64,000 nt of DNA from Loxodes magnus. Lineage: Eukaryota > Ciliophora > Karyorelictea > Loxodida > Loxodidae. This document shows positions 1 through 13,800 of the stretch, one piece after another. Positions within the stretch are counted from its first letter, which is position 1, and each line of letters begins with the position of its first letter. The notes beneath the pieces are model-generated. The model ran no database searches. It worked only from the letters and a program-made list of their open reading frames with translations, and had not been told where the DNA came from. The translations under genes and the position numbers were made by a program. The stretch lies in NCBI GenBank assembly GCA_946699065.1, contig CAMPDV010000211.1, forward strand, positions 1 through 64,000. The letters are read 5' to 3'.

Positions 1-1170
1 AGACAGATTTTTATTTTCAAGATCAAGAACAAACTTTCTACTAATCAAAGAAAATTCTCAATTAAAATACTGAGCTCAAAATACAGATTGCAGAACACCG
101 ATCTTGAATAAAAATGCAAGAAAAGTCTCACGCTTGAAACTCTTGAGATAGCTTAAATAACCTCATTAGATCAAAACTCACGTTCATTCTACCTAGAACT
201 ATCTCTTTTAGTTTATTTTCTTTTAGTAATCTCTAATTCGTTTATTCAGCATTATATAGCTGAAGCTATTCATAATTGTTCAATAACTACTTGCTGCTCT
301 AGCTGTTTTTAATTTTCTTATTAAATCTATTATCTTATAGCAAAACTTATTTAGACATTGTTTAATCTAGAATCCGTTACCCTTACTTAAATGAAATTTA
401 ATTTGCCTTTATTTATTCGGGTCTTCATTGATATGCCTTTGTTAAGCCTTCAATCTCTGCTAATTTGTTAGAGTTTATTTTACATCTTTCAATTAGTTGG
501 TTTTTTGTGATTATATCTAATTTTGTACTCAGAAACTACTATTATTTTGTAAGTCTTAAATTTTTGGTAAATTATAGTTGATAACTAGGTTTTATTCCTA
601 CTTCTTAAAAATGTAAAGTACTTGAATGTTTTCTGTTTCTTATGTTTTGAAAGTTAAGTTTGTTTAATAAAGCTTTATACTAGTATTACCTATCTGTTAT
701 AGATAAAGACTTATTTCTTTTATTAAGCTTATTGTTTTATTCTCTTTTATATTGCTTTAATTAGAACTTCTTAAAAATAAAGATTAAAAGCTATTAAATT
801 AATGTTGTAGCTGCTATAAATTTAGCTTCTTTTAAGTGTCTTTAAGCAAACTTATCATTTTTAGCCTAATAAGATAAATAATTTATCTATCCTTTTTCTG
901 CTTAAATTTAAATCTGGTTTAACTAACTTTTTTATTACCTTATTATTTCACTAAAGAGGCTTTTTCCTCCTCATCAACTTCTAACTTTTATTTTACAGAT
1001 TGAATATCATAAGAACAGATTGCAGTACTATTCAAAGTATTAAACTACGATTCTCTTTACTCTACTTATTCAATCTTGTTTGAAGCATCTATCTGTTATG
1101 ATTTGCTAAGAGCTTTTCTTTAAGGTCTATTAACATCTAAAGAAGTGTTCTCAGAAAATGTATTAGCATT
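1..1170 (-). CDS. Gene X, left copy, 3' part outside window; Gln/Lys-rich, unknown function
   Basis: A continuous reading frame with TAA/TAG as Gln and TGA as Trp runs from about 1170 down to base 1, where the window cuts it. The N-terminal part is rich in Gln, Asn, Ser and Lys. Near 300-100 comes a compact segment reading 'IIDLIRKLKTARAASSYW' and then 'NSFSYIMLNKRIRDYQ', followed by a hydrophobic/aromatic stretch. The general look (charged Q/N-rich start, then a segment like the region before S1 in ciliate K+ channels) suggests a cation-channel N-terminus, but no pore or voltage sensor is visible, so that is only a guess. No convincing ATG was found, so the start is approximate. Compared with the right arm, this copy lacks the frame-breaking indels. 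Confidence 0.5.
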
Positions 1171-2065
1171 ACTTGATTAAATAAAGCTATCTTAACTCTT
1201 AATCTCTTAGTTTTATTTCTACTAAGCTACTAAGAGACCTATCAGTAATGAGCTGTAGCCTAATATTAGTTGGCTAATTAATTAGTTTCTGTTGTTTAAG
1301 AAGAGACTAAGCTTTCTAATGGTTAGTCTTAGTTGTATGCTAGTTCTTAAAAATTAGTTTTGAGTTTAGTTGGTGTGTGTGTATGCTATAGATTTGGTTA
1401 TGATGTAAGATAGTTTTAGAGTAATTAATTGGAGGCAGTTAAACTGTATGGTATGATATTGGTGTAGTGATTTGAATTGATAATGAATGGTGTTGTAAAG
1501 TGGTTTTATCCTTATAGTGTATTGGTTGAGACTAATTAAGAAGTTTAGATTAATTTTAATTAATCTTAAATACTTAAGAGAGGTTAATTAAGCAAGATAA
1601 CTTCTAATTTAATCTTAAGTTCAAAGAATCAACTTATTAATACTATATCAAATCAGTCCACACCTACAATCCTCATCAAAGTTATTCCAAAATACAATTC
1701 CATATAATACAGAGCTAACCTTATCTATTCCTTTTCATGTAGATAGGGAGCAATAGTATCTAAGCCTAATTTATAAACATGTAAAACATATCATTCATTA
1801 ATATGTCTTACTAACCAACTTTCTATTCATATAACAGATTAACATTATCTACCACATTTAACTCCTATTAAACTAGAATCTATATCACACCATTTATATT
1901 TATTCTAGATTATATCTACTATTTATTAGTTTCACAAAGCACCAGTAAAACATAATATTTATCCCTTTAGTATCTCTAATACCTTATCATCCTATTTATT
2001 ATCTTTATGGCAAAACATCTTTATCTCCTCTTAGCCAAAATAGCTTATTGTCCTTATAAATATGC
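1..2065. repeat. Left arm of long inverted repeat
   Basis: The reverse complement of this stretch matches about 41185-43368 almost base for base, with scattered substitutions and small indels. The match reaches base 1, so the arm may continue outside the window. The inner end lies just after 'tagcttattgtcctt' near 2055. This arm has a single copy of a 61-bp unit that is present three times in the right arm. It carries the 5' part of gene X on the minus strand and the first 17 or so codons of gene Y on the plus strand (ATG 2007-2009), after which it diverges from the right copy. Confidence 0.9.
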
Positions 2066-2570
2066 TTACATTTATTTTGTATTTCTTCAAAATATCTTAC
2101 TTAAATTATAAACTCAAATGCTTTATCTTTTCTTAATTTATTTCATCTATAAAATAATTCTAAATTAATCACAAAAATTTCTTTAAAGTTGCAAATTTTA
2201 GTTTATTTTTCATTATTTTTATTTTCAAAGTTTTTTTAAAGTGCCTAAACTTCATATGTCGAAAAAGATTATTTAACTATCACTAAGCAAGATATATCTT
2301 CGAAAAGTAACAAGTTTGGACTTCTAAAATAGCTTAATAAGTATTTGATTGAATATTTCTTACAAAGAGATGTAAATTTAAATTGTTGGTAATAAAGTAG
2401 CTATGTAGTCCAAAGAAGTAAAAGGAAATAAAAAAGATTTAAAGCAGGATGAATTGATAAATTTTAATAGAATTTGAAAGGCTTAGAACGACCAAGTTTA
2501 TATTATGAAGTTTAAATAACCCCTTATTTAATAGTAAAAGTCTATTTCTATTTTTAATTAATAATTTATA
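2007..2570 (+). pseudogene. Truncated gene Y start followed by possible coding remnant
   Basis: ATG 2007-2009 starts the same first residues as the complete gene Y at 40685-41242 (MAKHLYLLLAKIAYCP), then the sequence leaves the inverted repeat and stops resembling it. From about 2225 to 2550 another plus-strand frame reads like protein, with segments 'TITKQDISSKSNKFGLLK' and 'NKYLIEYFLQRDVNLNCW', but it is not in frame with the start and no family is recognised. I read this as a gene copy cut by the repeat boundary with decayed sequence beside it. Confidence 0.35.
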
Positions 2571-2579
2571 TAAATAAAT

Positions 2580-3610
2580 ATAGCTTTTTATTTAATTTCT
2601 CAATTTAATTATTAGTTACTTACTTAGAGCAAAACATTTATAAAAATTAAATTTAATAAATATAATAACTCTTATTGTTTACTTTTATTTAGAGAAATAA
2701 TAATAAAATTAAAATAAGTTATAAAGATTAGGAAATTATTTAAAATTTAAGATTATTTAACTTCTATAAAAATGCTCTATTTGTATACAAAAAATCTATA
2801 ATTATAAATAATAAAGCATTTATAATATAAATAATTAATTTTAAATACAAATAATAAAAACATCATTAAAAATACAAATAAATTTAGTTAAATTATTTAG
2901 CATATTTAACGAATATATTTTATATAAGATTCATATTAATATAAAAAACATATTTATTCGATAAAATATTAAAAATTAGAAAATATTCCAAATTAAATTT
3001 TTGTAAAAAAATTTAATTTAATTAGCTCATAAATATCTAAAATTTTATAGTAAAAAATAATTTAATAATTGGTAAAAAAGTTAACTAAATATAGTAATTT
3101 ATTATTAATTCTAAAATAATTAAATTTTTTTAAATTTTGCATATATATCTTAAAAATATTTTATAATAATTTTAAATAAAATTAATATTAAAAAAATTAA
3201 TAAATCAAAGTGATTTATTTATCTAGATATTTATTTTATAAATTTTATTCTAATTGCGATTATATATAATAAAACTAAACATAATGAATTTAAAATTATT
3301 TATAAGTGAAAAAATAAAAATAATTTTTTATTTTATTAATAAAAAGTTATAATAATTTGGTAATGAGATTTTAAAGAATAATTTTTAAAAAATAATCTTA
3401 GAAAATAATTGAAGCTAATAAAAATTAAATATATTTATATTTCGTAAAATCTACATATACTAGGTTAGTATATTTTAACCTAAATTATTAATGATTTTTC
3501 CGAATTTCATGCGATATTAGTTTTGAGAAATTATAAAAGATTAATATCTTTCCGATACTTACTTTGAATTTTAAATACCCTTTTGCTATTCAATCTACAT
3601 TTAAAGATAG
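2580..3610. other. AT-rich intergenic stretch
   Basis: Made almost entirely of A and T runs. I see no RNA gene, no repeat shared with the rest of the window and no frame with protein-like composition. Confidence 0.6.
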
Positions 3611-3611
3611 T

Positions 3612-4270
3612 TCATTTAAGCCTATATCCTATATACTCTCTTTTAAGTATTTTGATTCTTTTTAAAATTTCCTCTATACTTATTCTTTCGTTCAGATCTT
3701 GTTTTCAACAATTAGAAATTAATTCAGAAAATTTTTAAAGACAATCCTTGGGAATTTCTTCTCTATCTTCCTTCAAAACACTTGTCATTATAAATGCATA
3801 CACAGAATCTTCTCAAGGAATATTTTCTGAAACTGTTTCTCAGAATATTATTCCTGATGTATAAATATCCGATTTATTGTTAAACCTAGGTTTTTATTTA
3901 ATTTCTCTGGGGCCATTTAACTTAAAGTTCCTACTTGATTTGAACTACTTGAGATTCAGATTCTTCCTTAACTCGTGAAAGACCAAAATCTGAAATCATA
4001 GCTCTATTTAATTATTCAAAATTATGTTCTTGCTCATTAAGTCTCTATGCTAAATGCTTTTACTATTAAGATATTAAACACCTTTATATGTATCCCAGGC
4101 AATTTAGAATTTTTATATCAAGAAATGTTTTTGTTACTTTATAAAAAGTCAAATAAAGAACATTTTGCAAGCTCAAGTAGTAGACTATATGAATTAAGGC
4201 AGAACGCATAAATTTTTATTATATTTTCATGATTTATCTCTGCCAAAATTTTTGTTCTTTTTTATTTAAC
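3612..4270 (-). pseudogene. TKL-type protein kinase pseudogene
   Basis: The kinase landmarks appear in order on the minus strand but in different frames. They are the C-helix region (EINHENIIKIYAFCL), hinge (LLLELAKCSLFDFL), catalytic loop (HRDLMSKNIILN), DFG motif (RAMISDFGLSRVKEES), a damaged APE region (VGTLSQMAPE, with Gln where Trp is usual) and the C-lobe (SDIYTSGIIFWE, then FSELISNCWKQDLNERISIEEIL), ending at a TGA. At least four one-base shifts separate these pieces, and the glycine loop and ATP lysine are missing. It is closely related to the intact kinase at 16419-17597, sharing 'RAMI.DFGLSRVK.ES' and '..EREEIPKDC'-like segments, so it is probably a degenerate duplicate. Confidence 0.85.
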
Positions 4271-4274
4271 GAAA

Positions 4275-5570
4275 TATACTTTCAATTGTGTTATTATGTT
4301 TATTAATAATTATAATAATATAGCATCCTCTATTTTTGCATGCTTTATTTATAGTTTCTTAAATAAAATTAACTTTTTAATTAAGTTATTTAATTTAATG
4401 TGTTGTAGTATGAATTTAAAAGCTTATAGCAATATCTTTCTATAGATTTTAATTTTTTCTCTTTATTTAACCAAACGAAAAAATCTAATAATAATAAAAT
4501 AAAATCCTAAAATGATGATTAGAGTATTTTTTAAGCTTTCTTAAGAGAAAATATAATTAATGTTTAGTAATTTTATTGATATGATTCGCTATATTTATAC
4601 TCATCATAGATATATTTTATAATACTTTTCATAAGTTAGTCTCTTATCCTGTTACTCCATGCTTATAAACTCTAATTTTTATAATTATCTTATAAGCTAT
4701 TTTATTTTTATTTTTAACGAATATCTTAATTAATAGGTTTATTTATATTCCATTTATTACATCTATATTATTTATACATTTTATCTGTCTTAGTCTAAAA
4801 TTAGTGTCTAAGTAATTTTAACAAAATTGAGGGTTATGCAAATAATTTATTTCTGTTTTTTATAAATTTAGCAAGTTATTTATAAATAAAGCAATAAAAA
4901 TAAAATAGCATTAGTATAGATATGTATTATAATTGAAGTTATTTATAGATATACACATGCTAAGCTACTAAGGTATTATGGATTATTACATTTACTATTA
5001 TTTAAAGTTATTTTATTAAAACAAACTTCAGTTTTGAACTATTAACAGAAGCTATTAAAACTAAATACTTTAATTTTAAAATAAAAGTTGGTGAAGCTTT
5101 ATTCTTATTTATGAAAATAAGAAATGATTATTATTTTTAGATAAAATGTATTTAAGATATTTATGACAAATAGTTTAAGCTTAAGGAATTAAAAGTATTT
5201 GAAATGAATAATTAATAATTATGACTTAGATGCTAATGCTAAATATGATATTATGTAGTTATAATTTAATTATAGTCCTATGATTATTAAGAGATATTAT
5301 TAATTAAATATACTATAAACATTAAAGCTTAGAACTATTAACTTTAACTTATATTTATTAACCTCTAGAATATTAGTTATTTAATAGCTTTAGTTCTATT
5401 GACTAAGAATATATAAAAGCTATTATATTTCAATTGCTAATAATTTATTTAGAAGCTTATTTTTAATTTAATAAAAAGGAGTTTATTGCATAGATAAAGC
5501 AGGTATTGATTACTATTTATCTTATTAAAATAAAGTATTAAAGCTTAAACTAATTATGATTAAATACATT
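4275..5570. other. AT-rich stretch with possible decayed coding sequence
   Basis: 4275-4980 shows nothing recognisable. From about 5020 to 5210 a plus-strand frame reads like protein ('FELLTEAIKTKYFNFKIK', 'GEALFLFMKIRNDYYFQ'), and a second frame continues to about 5560. No family is recognised. It may be an old gene remnant, or chance openness in a code with one stop. Confidence 0.3.
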
Positions 5571-5587
5571 ATTCTCTATAATTTAAA

Positions 5588-8500
5588 TCAGCATTTTTGA
5601 TCTATTCCAAACTATCCTTCATACTAGTCCTCATGCTCTTGAGTATAAACTTGAATTTCTCTTGTTTGTCTTTCATTTTAAATACTCTCATCAATAGCTG
5701 AAGGAACAACTAACACTCTTTCTAAAATTTTAATAGGCTAATATAGTTACTCTGATTCTTTAACGTTTATTCTTTATTTTACAGCTTTAAGAGGTTTAGG
5801 TTTGACGAAAGTGGAGAAATTCTTTCTGGATAATCATCATATAATTCCTCGAGAGAAAATGATTAAACGATCTAAGAAATTTTTATTCTTTACTTGAGTT
5901 TTTTCCTAGCTTTTTATATTGAAAATACTTTTCTAGTTTAAGTCTTTTATATAGGAATAAACTAATATCTCTCTTTTCATTTATTTAAATTTTTTACTAA
6001 GGTATTTAATTCACCTTATTTTTTATTTCTTTTTTAAAGCATTCTTTATTCTACTTTTCAACTTCTCTATGAAACCCATTAATTTTCCTAAAAAATTCAT
6101 TAACCCAAAAATTGATCCTAAGATAGTTGCAACCAAGTTAACTCAGGAAGTTTTTAGAATTTATCGAGACATTAATGAGCTTTCACATGGCTTAAAGTTT
6201 ATTCTTGCATATATATCGGAAGTAAACTACATTTCAGAACTTGAATACTAAGTTCCTTTACTTATATATCCTGTACTCATTACATGATATCCTGTTTCTC
6301 CATTATAATTTAAATCGTCCTGATTGTTTGTTTCATAAGCAGAAGATATTGTTAGAACTTCAAGTATGGCTGATTTTGGTCCTCTGAATACCATTTCTTT
6401 ATCAGGATTAATCGTAATATTTATGCTTGAAACTTCTCCAGGAATAGAGGAAGTTGTAGTAACATTAAACTAAATAGATGAAGCAAAAGATTTTATCTTC
6501 TTTTAGGCTGAATAAGATGTAAGAAGGTCCATTTATTTCGCACTTCCTGCATGTTTTTTTTACATAGCAGTTTCCATTCACCATTTAGCCTTGAAACTAA
6601 GTCCCTTCCATATCATCACTAACTGATGTTATTCCACTTCACTCGAAACTGATGTCTTTATGGCATTCTGAGTATTCTTATAGTTTTTTTAATTTAACAT
6701 TGTCCGCTATAAGATTCGAATTTTACTATAAATTATAGATTTGACTTAATAGTAGGGTAACTTTCTTTTAAAATAAGATAGGGAATGAGAGCTTTACTTT
6801 CTACAATATTATCAAGAGTAAAACTTATTAAGTTATTTAATACAAATGCAAAGGTTAGTACACCAAAGATAGATGAAAAGAGTCCACCTATAGAAGTTTT
6901 TTTAGCTGCATAAACTACCCAAGAACATAGTTGTGACTTTTATCATACATGTCAAGCACTTTTATTTTTTTTCGAGGACTCTCTCTTGATTAAAAATAAA
7001 AGAATAAGAAAGCCAATTATTAGGAAAAGTCCTACTATAATATACTAACTGTAATGCTAAACTTCCTCAGCATTGTCTTAAAAATTTTAAATTTATTGAC
7101 TATTCCTCTTTTTATTTCTATTATCTTATAGGAAGAGTAGAATCCAACAGGACACTCTAAATAGTTAGGACATTCCAAACAAAGATCAGCTCCTTCTTTA
7201 TCATTATAGAATCCCTTTGCACAAGGTAAACACTATCTTTCGGAAGAAGCTCCTAGAATAGGCTACTCCATACCTTTAGAACATTTGTTGCATTTATTAC
7301 TTTATTTCGTATAAGTACCACGAGGACAAAGCTAACATTCTCCGTTTTCATCTTCATAAGTTCCATAGCTACAAGGCCATCCACATAAAGTTAAGTTAGG
7401 ACTACAGTACCGAGGAATATCGTAAATTCAAAATTAGTTTATGGATTTTTTTGGTTACACTAAAACCTCCTTAGATAAAAACTCCACCAAAGTACATTAG
7501 CATTCTCTTATAATAAATCATGGTATGACCCCATACTTAATTCATTTAATCACTAGCTTCGATAGCTTTAGTATCCTTTTTTTATTCTAAATCTATTAGT
7601 ATCATATCATTATAGGGAAATACTCCTCAGCTCAGTCCTCCGTAAATGGCCATAAAATTATCAACTGCACTAAATGCAGTTATTCCTCGATTCTCTAATT
7701 CTACTCAATCTTCTCGAAATTGGAATGTTTAAAGATCGTAAGAATAAACATATGGATAATCGGAATCCTGTAAATTTGTGCCTAGTGAAATGTATAGAAC
7801 GTTTTCATATTCATAAAGGTTACAGTGTATAAGTTTTCTAGGATAATCTTTATCTTTGTTGAGAAGTAGTCATACACTGGATTCCTAAGTCTAACTATCA
7901 TAGTTAGTTGGTTTCTCCTGAGATGGTTTATCCACCAAACATGTAGAAATGTTTTCCAACCATTGTACCACAGGCAAATTTTCTTGGAGTTGGAGGGTTT
8001 TTTTTGTGAGACTTATTCTCACGTTCTACTAATTGTATTGAACTTGTACATATCATTTAAGATTTCTGAATTTCCTTAACCCTCCATATTGTCAAAAAAT
8101 TTCCATTCTGAGCAGCAATATGCCCGAATCTTTCCTGCGGCAAGGATCCAAATACCTGAACTTACTACCACATCCAATTTTCTAAGTCTAGCTTCCAAAT
8201 ACTGTTAAGTAACTATTATTCTGAGTTTATACCTCCAAAGACATATACACTTCCAGAGATTACATTCATTGTGTGATAGTGCACAGGTTCAGGAAAATCG
8301 ATACTATCCTAGATTATTTCTTACTCTAATTTTGGTTTTTACAAGTCTAAACAAATCACATCGTTTTTAATACCCGTCTAAGATCTGCCTCCTATCATCC
8401 AAATTTTTTCATCACTACATGCTGTGTAAAAGGAATCTCTTTTGAAATAATCTCAATTTTAAACATCTAATAGCTTTCAGATAAAATTGTCGTGATTTGA

Positions 8501-9320
8501 GTAGTCAAGTTCTAACAATTCTCCAACATTATCTAATAAATTATTAGATAATTCTGAAACTCTGTATATCCTTTTATTCTTTTTATCTAAGCAACTCGAA
8601 GCAAAGTATTATGATTAAGATGAATTATTTTAATCCATTTTTCTTCAAACTAAGCTTACTAAATTTAAGATATACATGTTTTCATCTTTTACTGCTCCCG
8701 AGCCTACGACAATCAGTTCGTTATCATCGTAAAAGATTTGAGCTTTATTTTATTCAGGAGGAGAATCTCCTGTTGTATTCAATTCTGTTCACTTATTAAG
8801 TTAAGAATTATAAACTCAAACGTCATTTGCTTATCCATCATATATGCTTCCTCCAAAGATATATAGAAGGTAGCTTCCATCTTCCTGCTATACTAGATCT
8901 GAAGAATGTCCTGTTCTGGGAAGTGGCTTTTTACCTTAAGTAATAATTTTTCATTCATAATTTTGAATAGAGAAGGATCATAAATCGTTATGAATGCCAT
9001 ATGCTGATTATCCTCCAAATATAATCATAATTTCTTAATTTTCTACTCACTAAGAAGTGCCTGAGAATCTAGCTTCAGGATTTACTTAGCTTGATACTGG
9101 TATTAAATATCAATAATTTTATGCTAAATCAAGCCATCAAACATCATTGAAAATTACGTCTTTATCTCCCTTTCCCATAGAAATTAAAGCGAATTTTTTG
9201 CTTCTAATTATATACTCCGTAAAATAAATAGCGTTTTGTCGGAGGAGTAGAACTCTCTGGGAATTATCTTCATTAAGCTTAAGAAAGTGAAAGCAATAGA
9301 CAAATAATAAGGATAGGCAT
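5588..9320 (-). CDS. Kelch-repeat, Cys-rich, two-TM receptor-like protein (several frameshifts)
   Basis: About 1240 codons. ATG 9320-9318 begins a signal-peptide-like start (MPILIICLLLSLSQAQW). About 8-10 kelch-type blades follow, each with a hydrophobic strand plus Gly-Gly (IMIIFGGQSAYG, LLYIFGGSIYDG, VYVFGGIN, FYMFGGQT, LMYFGGVF). Next is a Cys-rich ephrin-receptor-like (GCC2/GCC3) module at about 7420-7130 (CSYGTYEDENGECQLC, CNKC, CLPCAKGFYND), then a TM helix near 7030 (IIVGLFLIIGFLILLFLI), an intermembrane domain, a second hydrophobic segment near 6110 (SWVNLVATILGSIFGLMNFL) and an acidic cytoplasmic tail ending at TGA 5590-5588. The architecture matches large ciliate surface proteins; a ligand cannot be inferred. 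The frame changes at least six times, mostly at A/T runs (near 9205, 8095, 8010, 7900, 7405, 6975), so it is either a young pseudogene or carries indel errors. Confidence 0.85.
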
Positions 9321-9329
9321 TTTTGGCTG

Positions 9330-10660
9330 CTTAAAAAAATAAATAATTTAATTATAGTTAACGATAACTTCTTAAAGCTAAAGCTGAAGATATAATTTAA
9401 AATAAAGCATAATTTTATAAATTAAATAGCTATAAATGAGAACTATACAAGCATAATAATTAATAAGAAAATACTTAATGCTTATACAATTATGCTTATG
9501 AATACATTCTAGTCAGCTTTTAGCTGAAATGATTTATTAATAATTAAAGCAATTTATATTTATATCACTTGATTTTTCTTAAGCTACTTCAATTTAATTA
9601 AATTATTAAGTTATTTCAACATGAAATTAACTAAGAACATTGATTTATTTAACTAAAATACTTTTGAAGAATATTCTTATAAATCAGACAAATAAAGATT
9701 TTATAGCTGTAAAATAAAAATTGTAATAGACTTTATTTGATTAGCTATCAAAGTGCTTAGCTATTTAATTAATATCTAAGATTCATAAATCTTAATAGTT
9801 TCTTTTAAGTTCTTAAAATCCTTTAATATAACTAAGAAATATTTAGATAGCTAATATTTTATTTAAAAATAGTGTAAGCACTATCTTTATTATTTGAGAT
9901 ATATTCTAATAATAACCAATTTAATTCAGTATACTCAATTAAGTATTTTAATTATCTTAATCAATTTAGCATGAAATAACCTATTCTTAAGGTAAATTGA
10001 TTACCTTATAGCTTTCAATATTTTTAAAGATTTATTAGGATTTTCTAAACCCTGAAAAGTTATAAATCCTGCTTTTTAATATCTAAAATAAAGCTAACTA
10101 ATATAAAATTATATCTATAATTTAGTTAAATCATAAGAGAGATTCAGCTTAAACTCACAAATCTAAGAAGAGTATAATAATTATTCTAATTTGTTAAATA
10201 AGCTTATATTCTAAAGCTATATAAATAAACTAGATATAAGGGACAAAGTTTTAAGGAGTTAGTTATAAAAAGTTATTTTGCTATTTATAATGAATATCAA
10301 CGATAAACTTTTATTTTGCTTAAAATTAAAAATTATTTTAGTTTCTTATATCTTCAATATACTAAACACTATTGCTGCTAATTTAAATATATCTAAGTAA
10401 TTAGAAAATTTTACTTATAAAGATAAATAATTAAATGTTTACAGCTTAATTAAATAATAGCTTTAGATTATCTTTTACTACGAATCAATTGTAACCAATG
10501 TATTTTATTTCCTTACTAAACCTTTTTCTTTAATTTAACTTTTGTTCTTATTAACACTTTTTGCTTATATCCTCTATAAATTTATTCCTTTTAACTAAAA
10601 TTTTAGTAAATTAACTTAAGATAATTAATTTTAACCTTTAAACCTAGATTTATAAAAATA
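9330..10660. other. AT-rich intergenic stretch
   Basis: Many short TAA/AGCTT-type words but no shared repeat, RNA gene or convincing protein frame. Confidence 0.5.
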
Positions 10661-10670
10661 ATTAGAACAG

Positions 10671-10832
10671 ATGAATATACTAAATGTAGAAGAAGAAATG
10701 ATAGTAAAGCAATTTTAGGAAGACTATGCTATCATACTTATTGTAGGGACTCTCTTAATACATTTTTATTTAGTGAAAGAAGAAAAGAGTGAGAGAAAGT
10801 ATTGTAAAGCTAGTATCTTTACTTCTTAGTGA
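10671..10832 (+). CDS. Small single-pass membrane protein, hypothetical
   Basis: ATG 10671 to TGA 10830-10832 gives 53 residues in a patch clearly richer in G and C than its surroundings. The N-terminus is acidic (NVEEEMIVKQFQED), a 15-residue hydrophobic helix follows (YAIILIVGTLLIHFYLV), then a basic, polar tail (KEEKSERKYCKAS). Only TAG (twice) needs recoding as Gln. No family is recognised. The acidic start, single helix and basic tail suggest a small integral membrane protein. Confidence 0.45.
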
Positions 10833-10839
10833 AATATTT

Positions 10840-13800
10840 TAGTTGCTAGCTTTAAATTATAAATACATTTAAACTTTTATTTTTAAGTGTTAGTTTCTTA
10901 GATATAAATAAAAAAGCAATGAACTATAAATAAAAATATTATTATTAAAGAGATAAAGAATACATCAATAATGATATATAAACTGTGTACTATTCTAGTT
11001 GCTTTCTAATTAAATTTTTCTCAATTATAAATTTATAAAAGCTAGTTAAAGTTAATTAAGGCTTAATAATTAAGATACTAAAAACTGCATAATATTACTA
11101 ATATCCTAGTATAAATACTCTGGTATTAATTTATTATTTTATAAATTTGGTAGAACAATAAAAATAAATAAGGAACAATAAATATTTTATACTTCAACAG
11201 ATATTATTAGAGATTTCTAAATAATTAATATGTTCTATTATCTATTCTAATTAATAAATGAAATAAGAAAATTAACTAATAATCATTAAGAGCAATAATT
11301 AATAAAGGAACTTCTAAATTTATATAAGCAATTTACTAAAATATAAAGAATTAAATTAAATATATCCCTAATATTAAAGCTTCTTTTAGCCTATTATTAG
11401 TAATATACTAAAGATAAAACAAAGCTTTACTATATTAATAATTACGTTCAGTTTATAAATAATCTGATTTAGCATCTGTTTACCTTGAATAAGTTAGTAT
11501 GGTTTATCTAATATAAGGTTATACTATTTGTCTGATATTAATAGTTGATCTCTAAGGTAATTTGAATAATAGGTAAATTGACTTATGAACTATTGATATA
11601 TTTTAATTATAATATAGTTTGATACATATTTATCTTGATGATTACAATGGTAGGAATATTTGAATAATAATAGAAATATAATATGAAATATAGTAAGTTA
11701 ATAGAATTAGATGTTTAACTAATTATTTATATATATGCATTTACATTTATTATAGAACTATTATTTTATCTTTAACTTTATTATATTTCTTAGTTCTTTT
11801 TATTAGTTACTACTAATCATGTTCTTATAATACAACCAATCTAAGTGTTAGAACTTAAAAATCCTTTGCAATATCTAATTTAATTCAACTTGTTTGAATC
11901 TAGATTCTTTTTAGGGTTCCTTTATCTATTTAAAACTTAAAGGATTGCCCCAAATTTTAATTTAAACTAATGATTATTTCTCTATCAATAGTATAAAATA
12001 AAGAATATAATAGTTGGTTTAAATGAAGCAAACTAGTAAACAAAAGTAATAGTATCTTTTAAAACACCAGCTATACTTATTATAATCAATAAACTTTAAA
12101 CTAATTCACTCTTTTTAAGCCTTCAAATTATTATTTATTTAATAGGCTTTCATAATCATCTATAAGCTAAAATCAAGTAGCTTGTTTATTTATTGTAAAA
12201 AAGAAAGGCAATAGCTTTTATTATATCTATAGCTGTGGTACTTATAACAAATAATTGAATTATCTTGGTATTTAATAATTGAATTAGCTATATCATCTGC
12301 TTATTTATAAAGTATTTATTAATAAATAGATAGTAGAAGCTGTTTGCTTTAATATATTAATAGTAATAAACCTTATCAAATAATAACCTCTTAGTTAATT
12401 ATATATTCTACCTTTATTTACTAAAATGCTTTCTTAACTTAAATTAAAACCTTACTATATTTAAACCAAACCTATTTAAATTCTAAAACCTAGAATATCT
12501 ATCTAAATATGAGATAAACTGAATTTATTTATACATGCTAAATATAATCAAACTTTAACTATAAAATTACCATATAAACCAATATTATAAGATTATTTAT
12601 CTACTTTTCATTATATACTTATCAACTTAAATAGCCATATCATAACTTATTGTTCCTTATTACTAGATCAATTAAATTGCTACTATATATATTAAAGAAG
12701 AAAAAATACAATAAATATAAACTTTAAACTATCATTAGTTTATTATATAGAATCAAATTAATACTACCATCTATTATTTTACCTAGTTTTAAATAAACTA
12801 AATAACCTGATAATATTAAGAAATTCTTTCTTAAGGCCTTTGCAATGAAAACAAGCTTCTTAATTATATAAGCTTAGTTACCTTTTTAAAAATAAATAAT
12901 ATTTATATTTATGAAGTAATAGAATAAATCAAAAGATATTACTAATAATTGTTTTAGTTGTACTTAATCATGCAATTCTTTATAATTAACGGGTATTTTT
13001 ACTAGAATGCTTATTATTTCTATTTAGTCTTTTATAAAAATATTTAACTAGCTAAAGTTAAATTAATTTATATGGTATAGCTAATTTAGTTTAGTATTTA
13101 AATTTAGACTTTCATTATAATTATAAACAAACATATTGCATAATTTCTTTTTAATCTAATACAAAATTATTTCTATTAGTAGCATAATTACTTAGCCTTA
13201 ATTATGAATGTGATTTTAGATATACTAACAATAGCAAAATGTAATTAAAACTTTTGAAATAAAAAAGATTTTAATATGATAAATAAAGAGAAGCAAGTAG
13301 ATAAAAGTTTTATTAGCTTTTAATTATTTTAATTAGTTTTACATATGCACGCTTAAAATAATTTTCAATTATAACAATTTATTTCTGTTCTTTAAGCAAC
13401 TAATTATTATTATTCTTCTTAAAGCTAATTATGTCTATCTAGCAGCAAATTATTAGTAGTTGTTTATAAATTAATTTATATCTCTTAGAAATTATTTAAG
13501 TCAAATAGACTATTTATGAAAGATATTAAAAATTTTAAAAAAGTTATTATTTTAGTTAATACACTTAAGTGATCAAGATATTTGTTTAAAAGTGTTATGA
13601 AGATTTAAATTTTAGATAAAAAAGTATTAATATAACATTTTCTAAATAGATAGACTACATCAAAATAATTTTATTAATATATCTTCTTTAATAAATCATT
13701 TATGTTGAGTTCTTCTATTTTTATTCATCCTATTTGTTTCAAATTATTAATATACACTTCATTTCATTTTCTTGCTCTTAAGTTTCTATTAACAATGAGT

